The position numbers and the translations under genes are program-made. This document shows positions 9,692 to 17,420 of a stretch of 64,000 bases of DNA, one piece after another. Source of the stretch: Planctomyces sp. SH-PL62 (GTDB lineage Bacteria > Planctomycetota > Planctomycetia > Planctomycetales > Planctomycetaceae); assembly GCA_945905295.1 (NCBI GenBank), contig CAMDPX010000003.1, positions 1-64,000 of the forward strand, read 5' to 3'. Each line of letters begins with the position of its first letter. The stretch's first letter is position 1. The notes below the pieces were generated by a model. That model ran no database searches. It saw only the letters and a list, made by a program, of their open reading frames with translations, and was not told the DNA's origin.

Positions 9692-11650
9692 CTACCACGC
9701 TTGCTTGAGAGCCTTCGCGAAGATCGCTTCAGCCGAGGTCGCGTCCCCGGTCGGCCGATCAATCAGCGTCAGCTCTTGAGCCTTCACCAATCGCCGAATC
9801 AGCTCTTGCCGAGGATCGGTCGAGTCCGGAGTCACAACACTCGGATGCACGACCAGGCAGTCCCACTCTTGGTGACCGAAGCTGAGCGACCAATTCATGA
9901 TCCACGAGTACGACCGAAAGAACTCTTCTTCCGTCGCCACCGTGAGCCCCGCCGGCACAGCGATGATCACAAGGTCCGGCTTCATCGCTCGCACAGAGTC
10001 TTTCGCGAATCGCTCAATGTCTGCCAATGACTTACCGGCAGTCGGCCACACCGTGACTTCGGCGGTGGCCTGCGGAGACAACTGCTTCAGCGCGGGACCA
10101 ATCCATGCGTCGAACGGCGACATCGCCAGCACTTTCACCGGCTTGCCACTGTCGATCAACGCTTTCGATTTGACGAGCGCCGGTTGCAACGGTCCCACAT
10201 TCGCCAGCGAAGTCTCTTTGCCGGTGATCGTGCGGCAGAGTTCCTGAGCCATCCGTTTGTGGCCGTCCATGTTGGGATGGATCTCGTCGCTCAGGATGCA
10301 ACGAAACGCCCAGGCATCTTTCACGCGGAACGCTTCACCCGCCGCGAACTGATCGCAGACCGGCACCTTGAGCGATTGAGCGGTGGAATGAATCACGTCG
10401 CAAAAGCGTTTCAGCTTCTCAATTGGCCGGCCTCCGGTCGTGATGACCGAGTTCGGCGTGCAGAGCACGACTTGAGCTTTCGCCTCTCGGCAGCGTGCGA
10501 CGAGCGATTCGAGGTTCTTGCCATACTGCTCTTCCGACATGCGTGCCATGTCGTTCAGACCAAAGCTGATCGTGACCAGATCCGGCTTGTGCATCAGCAC
10601 GTCGCTGTCGAGCCGCTTCAATCCATGATCAGTCGAGTGTCCGCTGATGCCGGCATTGATGACTTTCACGTTGGCGTTCGGGACCGCCTGCTTGATCGCG
10701 ACTTCCAGCATCTCCGGATACGCCCGCCGCCCGCCGGTGTGGTAATAGACTCCGGTCACGCTGTCGCCGAGACAAACAATCGTGACCGGCTTCGCACCGA
10801 AGTCGAGCAACGGCTTCGCGGCTGATGCGGTTCCTGCAACCAACACCTGAGCGAACACAAACTCGAAAGCCTCGGTCGCCTCCGCATACTTGGTGTCGTG
10901 TCCGCCGTCGGACTTATGGATCGACTTCACCGGTCGCTTCTGCTTCTTCAACGCTTCCGCCAATCGCAACACGCTGTCAGGCGGCACGAGCTTGTCTTGC
11001 CCACCGGTTGTCATAGCGATGGGCATCGTCAGCTTGTCGGCGTTCAATTCGGAGGAACGTTTGCGGTACTCGTCAGGCTTGTCTTGCTTGGAACCACCAA
11101 ACGACGCGGCGATCGCGTCCTGAAACTGAGCGTACTCAACCAGGTTCGCCGTGCCGTTCATCGACACGACCCCATCCACTTGATCGGGATGCAACGCGGC
11201 GAACGTCAGTGCCGCCGTGCCACCCATCGAGCCTCCGCTGATCACAATCTTGTGGAGGCGATACTTGCTCCGCAGATCCTCCAGAATCTGGAGCAGATCG
11301 GCTTCTGCCGCCGGTCCCATCCACGACGTCTTGGCTCGATAGTCCGGCGAGACATAAATCATCCGCTGCTTGGTCGCCGCATCGCGAGCCGCTCGGCATT
11401 CGTCCCGGCCGTCCTTCACGAACTGCCAGCGATCCGAACCATGCCCGTGCAGCGCGATCATGACCGAGACCGGCGACTCCGAATGAAATCCGTCCGGGAG
11501 AACGACGACATAACGCTGCTCGGTGCCGTCCAACTTGGAAACGAAGACGACATCCTGCGGTTCGGCCGACTCAGTCAACGTTGCCGGCACTGTCGCTAAC
11601 AAAAAAGCAGCCCACACCGTGAGGAAGCACTCACACAACGAGCGAAACAT
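9692..11650 (-). CDS. Secreted alpha/beta-hydrolase fused to SGNH esterase
   Basis: A 652-residue two-enzyme fusion. An N-terminal hydrophobic stretch (residues about 5-27) looks like a signal peptide. Residues about 35-270 are an esterase/PHB-depolymerase-like alpha/beta hydrolase, with HGHGSDRW near the oxyanion site, the nucleophile elbow GGSMGG and a late His in GGHDTKY. Residues about 285-475 are an SGNH/GDSL hydrolase with blocks GDSVTG, NAGISGHS, GLNDM and DEIHPNMDGH. A third region (about 490-650) resembles a second SGNH fold but lacks the GDS block, so it is probably non-catalytic. The likely role is periplasmic deacylation of polysaccharide or lipid esters; the substrate is unknown. 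It is flanked by long non-coding regions and appears monocistronic. Confidence 0.85.
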   Translation of the reverse strand: MFRSLCECFLTVWAAFLLATVPATLTESAEPQDVVFVSKLDGTEQRYVVVLPDGFHSESPVSVMIALHGHGSDRWQFVKDGRDECRAARDAATKQRMIYVSPDYRAKTSWMGPAAEADLLQILEDLRSKYRLHKIVISGGSMGGTAALTFAALHPDQVDGVVSMNGTANLVEYAQFQDAIAASFGGSKQDKPDEYRKRSSELNADKLTMPIAMTTGGQDKLVPPDSVLRLAEALKKQKRPVKSIHKSDGGHDTKYAEATEAFEFVFAQVLVAGTASAAKPLLDFGAKPVTIVCLGDSVTGVYYHTGGRRAYPEMLEVAIKQAVPNANVKVINAGISGHSTDHGLKRLDSDVLMHKPDLVTISFGLNDMARMSEEQYGKNLESLVARCREAKAQVVLCTPNSVITTGGRPIEKLKRFCDVIHSTAQSLKVPVCDQFAAGEAFRVKDAWAFRCILSDEIHPNMDGHKRMAQELCRTITGKETSLANVGPLQPALVKSKALIDSGKPVKVLAMSPFDAWIGPALKQLSPQATAEVTVWPTAGKSLADIERFAKDSVRAMKPDLVIIAVPAGLTVATEEEFFRSYSWIMNWSLSFGHQEWDCLVVHPSVVTPDSTDPRQELIRRLVKAQELTLIDRPTGDATSAEAIFAKALKQAW

Positions 11651-12066
11651 GAGATGTCTCCGATTTAGAAATTGGAGGTAACCGGCCTTCCCTGAAACGA
11701 CCCCATTCGGCTTGGGGACAGTCCTTTTACCGAGTTGTTAAAAAACGGGCCAACGATCCATGTGAGCGAGCTTCGTTGTGGTTGGCGTTGCTCGTGAGTT
11801 GGTGTTGGCGTTTTCGGGGCAGAGGAATTGCGAGACGTTGGCAGTTCATTTTGAGGGTTTCAGACGACAGACGCGCGGACTCGTCGCGGCTCACACGAGT
11901 TCCAGGGCCATGGCGGCGAATTCGCGACGCCAGCGCAGTCAGGCATGCACCCGTTTTTTGAAGTTCAGGCTTAGGCTCGATAGGCGGTTGCCGACTTGTG
12001 ACGGTTCCGCCGGGGGCGATAGACTCGCCCCGTTCGCAAGTTTTTTGCCGTTATCGCGAGGGTTGA
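11651..12066. other. Intergenic region upstream of the fwd/fhc operon
   Basis: About 416 bp between the divergent esterase and fwdD. I see no convincing gene. The promoter of the C1 operon should lie in its right part; I could not assign -35/-10 boxes with confidence. A short GC-rich inverted repeat lies around 12010-12035. Confidence 0.4.
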
Positions 12067-12411
12067 ATGTCCGGAAAACGTTACAGCATGAATGCCGGTC
12101 GCACGACCAAACAGGGGCAGCAGATCAACGTCGGCAAGGATGGCGCGGAATACCAGGCCATCGTCAGCACCATCCACATGAACGTGGACGACATGAAAGA
12201 GGCGGGGATCACCGCTGGCACGAATGTCCGCGTTATTTCGGAACAAGGCGAGGCGGTGTTTCTTTGCCAGGAAGGAAAAGTCCCGCCCGGCATCATTTTT
12301 GTTCCATACGGGCCGCCGACCTGCCGATTGATGGGGCAAGTCACAGATGGCACGGGAATGCCGACCTCTAAAGGTTGGGAAGTGGAAGTCGAGCCGATCA
12401 CCGCCAAGTAG
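12067..12411 (+). CDS. fwdD: Formylmethanofuran dehydrogenase subunit D-like (molybdopterin-dinucleotide-binding) protein
   Basis: A 114-residue single-domain protein of the FwdD/FmdD type, the separate C-terminal pterin-binding domain that partners FwdB. The family pattern is seen in NVRVISEQGEAVFL followed by PPGIIFVPYGPP, the loop that contacts the second pterin guanine dinucleotide. Its presence with a cysteine-complete FhcB (12708-14042) suggests that this complex binds a Mo or W bis-pterin cofactor, unlike the purely hydrolytic Fhc complex of methylotrophs as I recall it. It is the first gene of the operon. Its TAG stop lies inside the left end of a palindrome (12408-12465). Confidence 0.85.
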   Translation: MSGKRYSMNAGRTTKQGQQINVGKDGAEYQAIVSTIHMNVDDMKEAGITAGTNVRVISEQGEAVFLCQEGKVPPGIIFVPYGPPTCRLMGQVTDGTGMPTSKGWEVEVEPITAK

Positions 12412-12465
12412 GTTGGGACTCCGTCCCGATCTGCACCGAACGGTCGGGACAGAATCCCAACCTAC
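12408..12465. repeat. GTAG...CTAC palindrome overlapping the fwdD stop
   Basis: GTAGGTTGGGACTCCGTCCC pairs with GGGACAGAATCCCAACCTAC. The TAG in the left end is the fwdD stop codon. It may act as an mRNA-processing or stabilising hairpin between fwdD and the downstream genes; that role is inferred. Confidence 0.85.
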
Positions 12466-12488
12466 GTTTAAGTAAGAAGGAATCAACA

Positions 12489-12641
12489 ATGAATCACGAT
12501 GAAGCTCAAGCGTCCGCTCCGGTGGGCCAGCGGCTGCAACAGACGCCGGTCGAAGAGCCGATTGCTTGGGAGATGATTGAGAACGGCCGGTACATGCCTC
12601 GCCGCATTTGCGGGAGCTTCCCTGGCCGGGAACTGGGTTGA
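12489..12641 (+). CDS. Small 50-aa protein in the fwd/fhc operon
   Basis: A short ORF, MNHDEAQASAPVGQRL..., ending PRRICGSFPGRELG. It has an AAGGA ribosome-binding site about 7 bases before the ATG and sits between fwdD and fhcB in the same direction. The C-terminal half is basic with a G-R-Y-M-P-R-R-I-x-G-S-x-x-G-R-E-L-G pattern that looks like a conserved motif rather than random sequence; I believe similar short proteins occur in planctomycetes but cannot check. It could be an assembly factor or small subunit of the formyl-transfer complex. Function unknown. Confidence 0.6.
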   Translation: MNHDEAQASAPVGQRLQQTPVEEPIAWEMIENGRYMPRRICGSFPGRELG

Positions 12642-12707
12642 ACGTTTTTCGTTCCGCCCGGTCCGGGCGGTCAAACTCCTGAATGAATTGCATGAATCGA
12701 GGCAACC

Positions 12708-14042
12708 ATGACCGTGACTATCACGCAGCACGCGACCTGCACCTTTTGCGGTTGCGTGTGTGACGACATCGAATTGCACGACGACGGCGTCAAGATCATC
12801 AAAACCAAGGCGGCTTGCAGTCTTGGAACCTCTTGGTTTCTGAATCACACGGCCGAGCGGCTGTATCCCGACGCGCTGATTGACGGCAAAGAAGCGACGG
12901 TCGATGAAGCCGTTGAAGTGGCGGCCGAATACCTCCACCGGGCCAACATGCCGTTGGTTTACGGCTTGAGCAACGTGACCTGTGAAGCTCAGCGCGAGGC
13001 AGTGTCGCTGGCCGAAAAGATTGGAGCGGTGATCGACAGTCACACCTCGTTGTGACACGGGCCAACCGAAATCGCCGCCCAGTTGGGTGGCAAAGTCTCG
13101 TGTACGCTCGGCGAAGTGAAAAATCGAGCGGACTTCATCCTGTATTGGGGAGGCAACCCGGCCGAGTGCCATCCGCGGCACTTCACGAAATACACCATCA
13201 TGCAGAAGGGAAAATTTCTTCCCGAAGGCCGCAAAGGCCGGACGATGGTGCTGGTCGATATTCGCGAAACGATGAGCGTCAAAGCGGCGGACATCTTCTT
13301 ACAGGTGCGCCCTGGCAAGGATTTCGAGGTCATCACGGCGTTGCGTGCCCTCGTGAAGGGCAACCGCGTGGACACTGCGGTCGTGGAAGAGACCGGGCTG
13401 AAGCTCGAACAGTTGCAGGACTTGGTCGATCGCATGAAACGCTGCAAGTTCGGCGTGATCTTCTTCGGGATGGGTCTCTCGATGACTCGTGGCAAGCACA
13501 TGAACTCGGCGGCCGTGCTGACGCTGGCGGCCGAGATGAATGCCTTCACGAAGTTCGTGGCGATGCCGATGCGCGGTCACGGCAACGTCGCCGGCGCGGA
13601 CATGGTCCTGCGCTGGACGACGGGCTATCCGTTCGGAGTCAATTTGTGCCGAGGCTTCCCGCGATTCAATCCCGGAGAGTTTTCAACGGTGGACTTACTG
13701 GTGCGGGGGGACATCGACGCGGCGTTCGTGCTGGGAGCCGATCCCGGTGCGACGATGCCTCAACCGGGCATCGACACGCTGGCTCGCGTGCCGACCATCG
13801 TGCTCGATCCGAAGGTCACGCACACCAGCAGACTGGCTCGCGTCCACATCACGACCTCCGTGACCGGCATCAGTTCGCCCGGCACGGCGTATCGTATGGA
13901 CGAGGTTCCGTTGCCGCTGCGTCCGGTGCTCAAGTCGCCGTACCCCAGCGACGAAGAGGTCGTGAAGCGGATCATCGCCGCTGTCGAAAAGAAAACCGCG
14001 TGGCTGCCAAAGCCGGAAGCGTTATCATCGGGCATCGCCTAG
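12708..14042 (+). CDS. fhcB: Formylmethanofuran dehydrogenase subunit B, probable selenoprotein (TGA at codon 116)
   Basis: A 444-codon FwdB/FhcB homologue if TGA 13053-13055 is read through; otherwise two pieces (12708-13055 and about 13056-14042) in one frame. The N-terminus has C11-x2-C14-x3-C18 and C37, the 4Fe-4S site of FwdB and formate dehydrogenases. The TGA falls in S-H-T-S-L-*-H-G-P-T, where FwdB has the Cys (Cys118 in the Methanothermobacter enzyme) and formate dehydrogenases have Cys or Sec before HGP. A SECIS-like hairpin follows at 13074-13091. Downstream, YWGGNPAECHPRH, DIRET and the pterin-domain motifs are intact, with no second lesion. The predicted product oxidises formylmethanofuran or formate at a Mo/W site with a Sec ligand. 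The alternative is a simple nonsense mutation or sequencing error. Confidence 0.85.
13074..13091 (+). promoter_or_regulatory. Candidate bacterial SECIS element
   Basis: GCCGCCC (13074-13080), loop AGTT, GGGTGGC (13085-13091): seven pairs including one G-U. A G is the second base of the loop, as in known bacterial SECIS elements. The loop G is 27 bases after the last base of the TGA, inside the usual 16-37 window. It lies within the coding sequence, as bacterial SECIS elements must. Confidence 0.7.
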
Positions 14043-14138
14043 CAGCCAGTTGAAATTCGCCCTACCCCGGTTGCCGGGGTGGTTCATCGGGGTGATTTCA
14101 ATGAGTTGGTCTTTGATTGATTTTCGTGAGGTTCGAGA

Positions 14139-14804
14139 ATGCCTGTCGTCGCTGCGAAATCCTCGATTCGGTTTGCCGATCTCCAACAGGGGTATCGCCG
14201 CAATCGCGGCGTCGCAGACGTCATTCGCGAGGAAGGAAGTTGGTCCGAGGAGGAATACCTCGATCTCGACGAAGGTTGCTTGTTGGAGTTCTCGCAAGGA
14301 AATGTCGAGGTACTTCCGATGCCAACGGCGACTCACCAGCGTTTAGTCATGTGGTTGTGCTGGCAATTGAGTTCCTTTGTGCAATCACGGCGCTTGGGGG
14401 AAGTGCTACTCGCGCCGTTGCCGGTACGAATCGGTTCGGCCAAGTACCGCGAGCCGGACATCATGTTTCTCGCGAGCGAGCATGAAGATTGGGATGAAGA
14501 CAAGTTTTGGGAGAGCGCGGACCTCGTCGTGGAAGTCGTGAGCGACGACGATCCGAAACGTGATCTCGTGCAGAAGCGCAAAGAGTACGCTCGGGCCGGC
14601 ATCGCCGAGTACTGGATCATTCAACCGCGCGATTCGGTTGTTTCGGTGCTGAGTCTCAAGGTTCGTTCGTATCACGAGCGGCGATTCAAACTCGACGATG
14701 TCGCAAAGTCGCACCTGTTGCCGGGTTTTGAAATCTCGGTGTCGGAGCTGTTTGCAGCGGCTAAACCGCCGAAAGCTCGACGCAAGAATGGAAACAAGCC
14801 TTGA
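14139..14804 (+). CDS. Uma2-family (DUF820) PD-(D/E)XK nuclease-like protein
   Basis: A 221-residue Uma2 family protein, with a restriction-endonuclease-like fold. The core is visible as REPDIMF (Asp), ADLVVEVVS (Glu), then KRKEYARAGIAEYW, with the Lys and the family's E-Y-W. The catalytic residues look intact. The family is abundant in cyanobacteria and planctomycetes and often annotated as an endonuclease; the biological role is not established. It is unusual in that it sits between fhcB and fhcA, breaking an otherwise C1-only operon, so it is likely a later insertion. It starts 97 bp after fhcB. Confidence 0.85.
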   Translation: MPVVAAKSSIRFADLQQGYRRNRGVADVIREEGSWSEEEYLDLDEGCLLEFSQGNVEVLPMPTATHQRLVMWLCWQLSSFVQSRRLGEVLLAPLPVRIGSAKYREPDIMFLASEHEDWDEDKFWESADLVVEVVSDDDPKRDLVQKRKEYARAGIAEYWIIQPRDSVVSVLSLKVRSYHERRFKLDDVAKSHLLPGFEISVSELFAAAKPPKARRKNGNKP

Positions 14805-14870
14805 GGATGATTCGATAGGCCGAACGAACAAGATTGAAAACGTGGCCGCCGAGTCACATCAGGAGAGGAT

Positions 14871-16565
14871 ATGCTGCGGATCACTGGCGGAAAGGTCTAT
14901 GACCCGGCCAACGGCATCAACGGTGAAGTGCGGGACATCTGCATTGCGGACGGCAAGATCGTCGCCAATGTCGAAGGTGGCCGAACGATCGACGCGAATG
15001 GGATGATCGTCTTCCCCGGTGGCGTGGACATTCACACGCACGTCGCGGGAGCGGCGCTCAATTTCGCGCGTGCGCTGACGCCGGAAAATCAGCGAGTCGC
15101 CGCGAAGTTCATGCGCACGGCAGACACACGCATGGGGATCGGCGGGCAGACGCCAACCACGTTCGCAACCGGCTACTTGTACGCGGGCATGGGCTACACG
15201 ACGGCGGTTGAGGCGGCGGTTCCAGTCCTCTCGGCGAAGCACACGCACGAGGAACTGCGCGACACGCCGATCATCGACAAAGCCTGTTGCCTGTTGATGG
15301 GCAACAACGAGATCGTGATGGACCTGCTGGAGGTCGGCGAGTACGAAAAGGCCAAGCACGTCGTCGCGTGGCTGATCTCGGCGGCGAAGACCTACGGCAT
15401 CAAGGCGGTCAATCCGGGTGGCGTCGTCGCTTGGAAGTACGGCAAGGACGCGAAGCAACTCAGCTCGCCGATCGACGGCTATAACAAGGTCACGCCGGGA
15501 ACGATCATCGGCAACCTTGCGAAGATCGTGGATGAGCTGGGACTGCCGCACCCGATGCACCTGCACTGCAACAATCTCGGCGTGCCGGGCAACATCTCAA
15601 CGACGCTCGACACGATGAAGATGCTCGAAGGGAGCCGAGCACACATGGCGCACCTGCAATTCCACGCCTACGGCGGCGACGACTGGCACACCATGCGATC
15701 GGAAACCGTGCAGCTTGCCGAGTACATCAACACGCACCCCAACGTGACGTGCGATGCCGGAGCGGTCCTGTTCGGCAACGCTGTGACGATCACCGCCGAC
15801 GGCCCGTGGCAGCACTTGCTGTATCAGCTCACCGGCCGCAAGTGGGGCAATCTTGACGTCGAAAACGAAACCGGCTGCGGCATCGTCCCCTATACCTACA
15901 AGGGGAGCAACCTGGTCAACGCCGTGCAGTGGGCCGTCGGCTTGGAACTGCTGCTGCTCATCAACGACCCCTGGCAGATCTTCCTGACAACTGACCACCC
16001 GAACGGAGCGTGTTTCTGGCGATACCCGGAGATCATCCACTTGCTGATGAACGCCGACGCTCGCCGCGAACGAGTCCGCGCGTTGCCCGAAGCCGCGCTC
16101 AGCCGCATTTACCTTCCCGAGTTGAACCGCGAATACACGCTCTCCGAGATCGCGACCATCACATCCGCCGGCCCCGCGCGAGCACTCGGCATGAAACAAA
16201 AAGGACACCTCGGTGTCGGAGCGGACGCGGACATCGCGATCTACAACCAGAATCCCGACGGCGAGTTGATGTTCCGCTACCCGCGATACGTCCTGAAAGG
16301 GGGCGAGGTCGCGGTGGAAGAGGGCGAGATTCGCTCGACCAAAGACGGCCACGAATTCGTTTGTCAGCCAAGCTACGACGCCGGCATCGAAGACTACCTG
16401 AAACCCGTGTTCCAACAGCAATACACGATGTCCTTCGAGAACTACCCCGTGGATGCCGAGCGCGTTCACGGCATGCAAATCGCCGAGTGCTCGTATCAAA
16501 AAGAAACCAGAACAGCCGAGCCGGAGGGCGTTAGCCCCCGGACAACATCGCCGTCCGGGAGCTAA
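14871..16565 (+). CDS. fhcA: Formylmethanofuran dehydrogenase / formyltransferase-hydrolase subunit A
   Basis: A 564-residue amidohydrolase-superfamily subunit that hydrolyses (or, in reverse, forms) the formamide of formylmethanofuran at a binuclear metal site. Visible ligands are H55 and H57 in DIHTHVAG, K178 in GIKAVNPGG (family position of the carboxylated Lys), His residues in MHLHCNN and HLQFHAYGG, and the catalytic Asp at about 374 in TTDHPNG. All match the FwdA family. The last ~16 residues (AEPEGVSPRTTSPSGS) are encoded by a palindrome (16515-16581) and are not part of the family, so the original stop has been overrun or replaced. It is followed 42 bp later by fhcC. It acts with FhcB, FwdD and FhcC in C1 transfer between formate and H4MPT/MFR-type carriers. 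Confidence 0.93.
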   Translation: MLRITGGKVYDPANGINGEVRDICIADGKIVANVEGGRTIDANGMIVFPGGVDIHTHVAGAALNFARALTPENQRVAAKFMRTADTRMGIGGQTPTTFATGYLYAGMGYTTAVEAAVPVLSAKHTHEELRDTPIIDKACCLLMGNNEIVMDLLEVGEYEKAKHVVAWLISAAKTYGIKAVNPGGVVAWKYGKDAKQLSSPIDGYNKVTPGTIIGNLAKIVDELGLPHPMHLHCNNLGVPGNISTTLDTMKMLEGSRAHMAHLQFHAYGGDDWHTMRSETVQLAEYINTHPNVTCDAGAVLFGNAVTITADGPWQHLLYQLTGRKWGNLDVENETGCGIVPYTYKGSNLVNAVQWAVGLELLLLINDPWQIFLTTDHPNGACFWRYPEIIHLLMNADARRERVRALPEAALSRIYLPELNREYTLSEIATITSAGPARALGMKQKGHLGVGADADIAIYNQNPDGELMFRYPRYVLKGGEVAVEEGEIRSTKDGHEFVCQPSYDAGIEDYLKPVFQQQYTMSFENYPVDAERVHGMQIAECSYQKETRTAEPEGVSPRTTSPSGS

Positions 16566-16581
16566 CGCCCTCCGGTTCGCC
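16515..16581. repeat. Palindrome forming the 3' end of fhcA
   Basis: The left arm GCCGAGCCGGAGGGCGTTAG pairs with CTAACGCCCTCCGGTTCGCC, with inner arms around CCCGGAC/GTCCGGG. The fhcA stop (TAA in AGCTAACG) lies inside the right arm, so the repeat supplies both the last codons and the stop. Confidence 0.85.
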
Positions 16582-16607
16582 TATCGAAATTTTCGACGCC
16601 ATTACCC

Positions 16608-17420
16608 ATGATCAAGCTCACGCTGAAAGACCAACCGACTGTTCCGCTCGAAGCCGAGATGCTCGCTCCCGACTATTGCGCCGGGTTGGGCCTCGATGCA
16701 ATTCGCGCTCTGCCAGTGTTCCACGGCAAGCGACAACTGCGAGTGGACGACTTCTTCACCGTCGAAGGGGAACCGAGCGACGAACTCGAAATCCACGGCG
16801 ACCTCGCCAGGGTCAAATACATCGGCCGAGCCATGACGCGCGGCCGGGTCAAAGTTTTCGGCAACGTCGGGATGCACTTGGGAGCCTACATGAAAGGGGG
16901 CTCGATCGAAGTCACGGGCAACGCTTCCGATTGGATCGGCGGCGAGATGACCGGTGGCCTGATCCATGTCCACGGCAATGCGGGCGGCCAAGTCGGTGCC
17001 GCCTACCGAGGCAGTCTCTCTGGCATGAACAACGGCACGATCCTGATCGACGGCACCGCCGGCTTGGAAGTTGGCATGCGCATGAAGCGCGGCCTCATCG
17101 CCATCAAGGGTCTGGTGCGCGACTTCTGCGGTCTGCAAATGAAAGGCGGCACCATCGTCCTGCACAGCGGCGCGGAGATTCGCACCGGTGCCTGGATGAT
17201 TCGCGGTACGATCATCTCCCTGAAGCCGCTCAAACTTCTCCCCACGTTTCCTTTCGCTTGCACCTACAACCCAACGTTCCTGCGTTTGTACGCCAAGCAT
17301 CTCGCCACCCTCGGCTTCGCCATTCCGATCAACGAACAGGACGGAGCCTATCAGCGTTATTCCGGTGACACCTCGGTCCCCGGCAAGGGAGAGATCCTCG
17401 TGTGGCAACCGAGAAAGTAG
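16608..17420 (+). CDS. fhcC: Formylmethanofuran dehydrogenase / formyltransferase-hydrolase subunit C
   Basis: A 270-residue FwdC/FhcC subunit, related to the C-terminal GXGXG domain of glutamate synthase. Repeated turns of a right-handed beta-helix are visible: GNVGMHLGAYMKGG, GNASDWIGGEMTGG, GNAGGQVGAAYRGS, GTAGLEVGMRMKRG, then GAEIRTGAWMIRGT. The family forms the structural scaffold that holds FhcA and FhcB/D together. It is the last C1 gene here; the formyltransferase fhcD (ftr) is not in the window. The TAG stop coincides with the GTAG end of a palindrome (17417-17596). Confidence 0.93.
   Translation: MIKLTLKDQPTVPLEAEMLAPDYCAGLGLDAIRALPVFHGKRQLRVDDFFTVEGEPSDELEIHGDLARVKYIGRAMTRGRVKVFGNVGMHLGAYMKGGSIEVTGNASDWIGGEMTGGLIHVHGNAGGQVGAAYRGSLSGMNNGTILIDGTAGLEVGMRMKRGLIAIKGLVRDFCGLQMKGGTIVLHSGAEIRTGAWMIRGTIISLKPLKLLPTFPFACTYNPTFLRLYAKHLATLGFAIPINEQDGAYQRYSGDTSVPGKGEILVWQPRK

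Noticed and set aside
11778..12371. A 197-codon plus-strand frame overlapping fwdD
   Set aside because: Arg/His-rich with no domain; overlaps the real fwdD in another frame.
13083..14042. A separate gene starting within fhcB
   Set aside because: The frame is the same as 12708-13055 and the TGA is at the catalytic Cys/Sec position; treating it as a second gene would split one FhcB.
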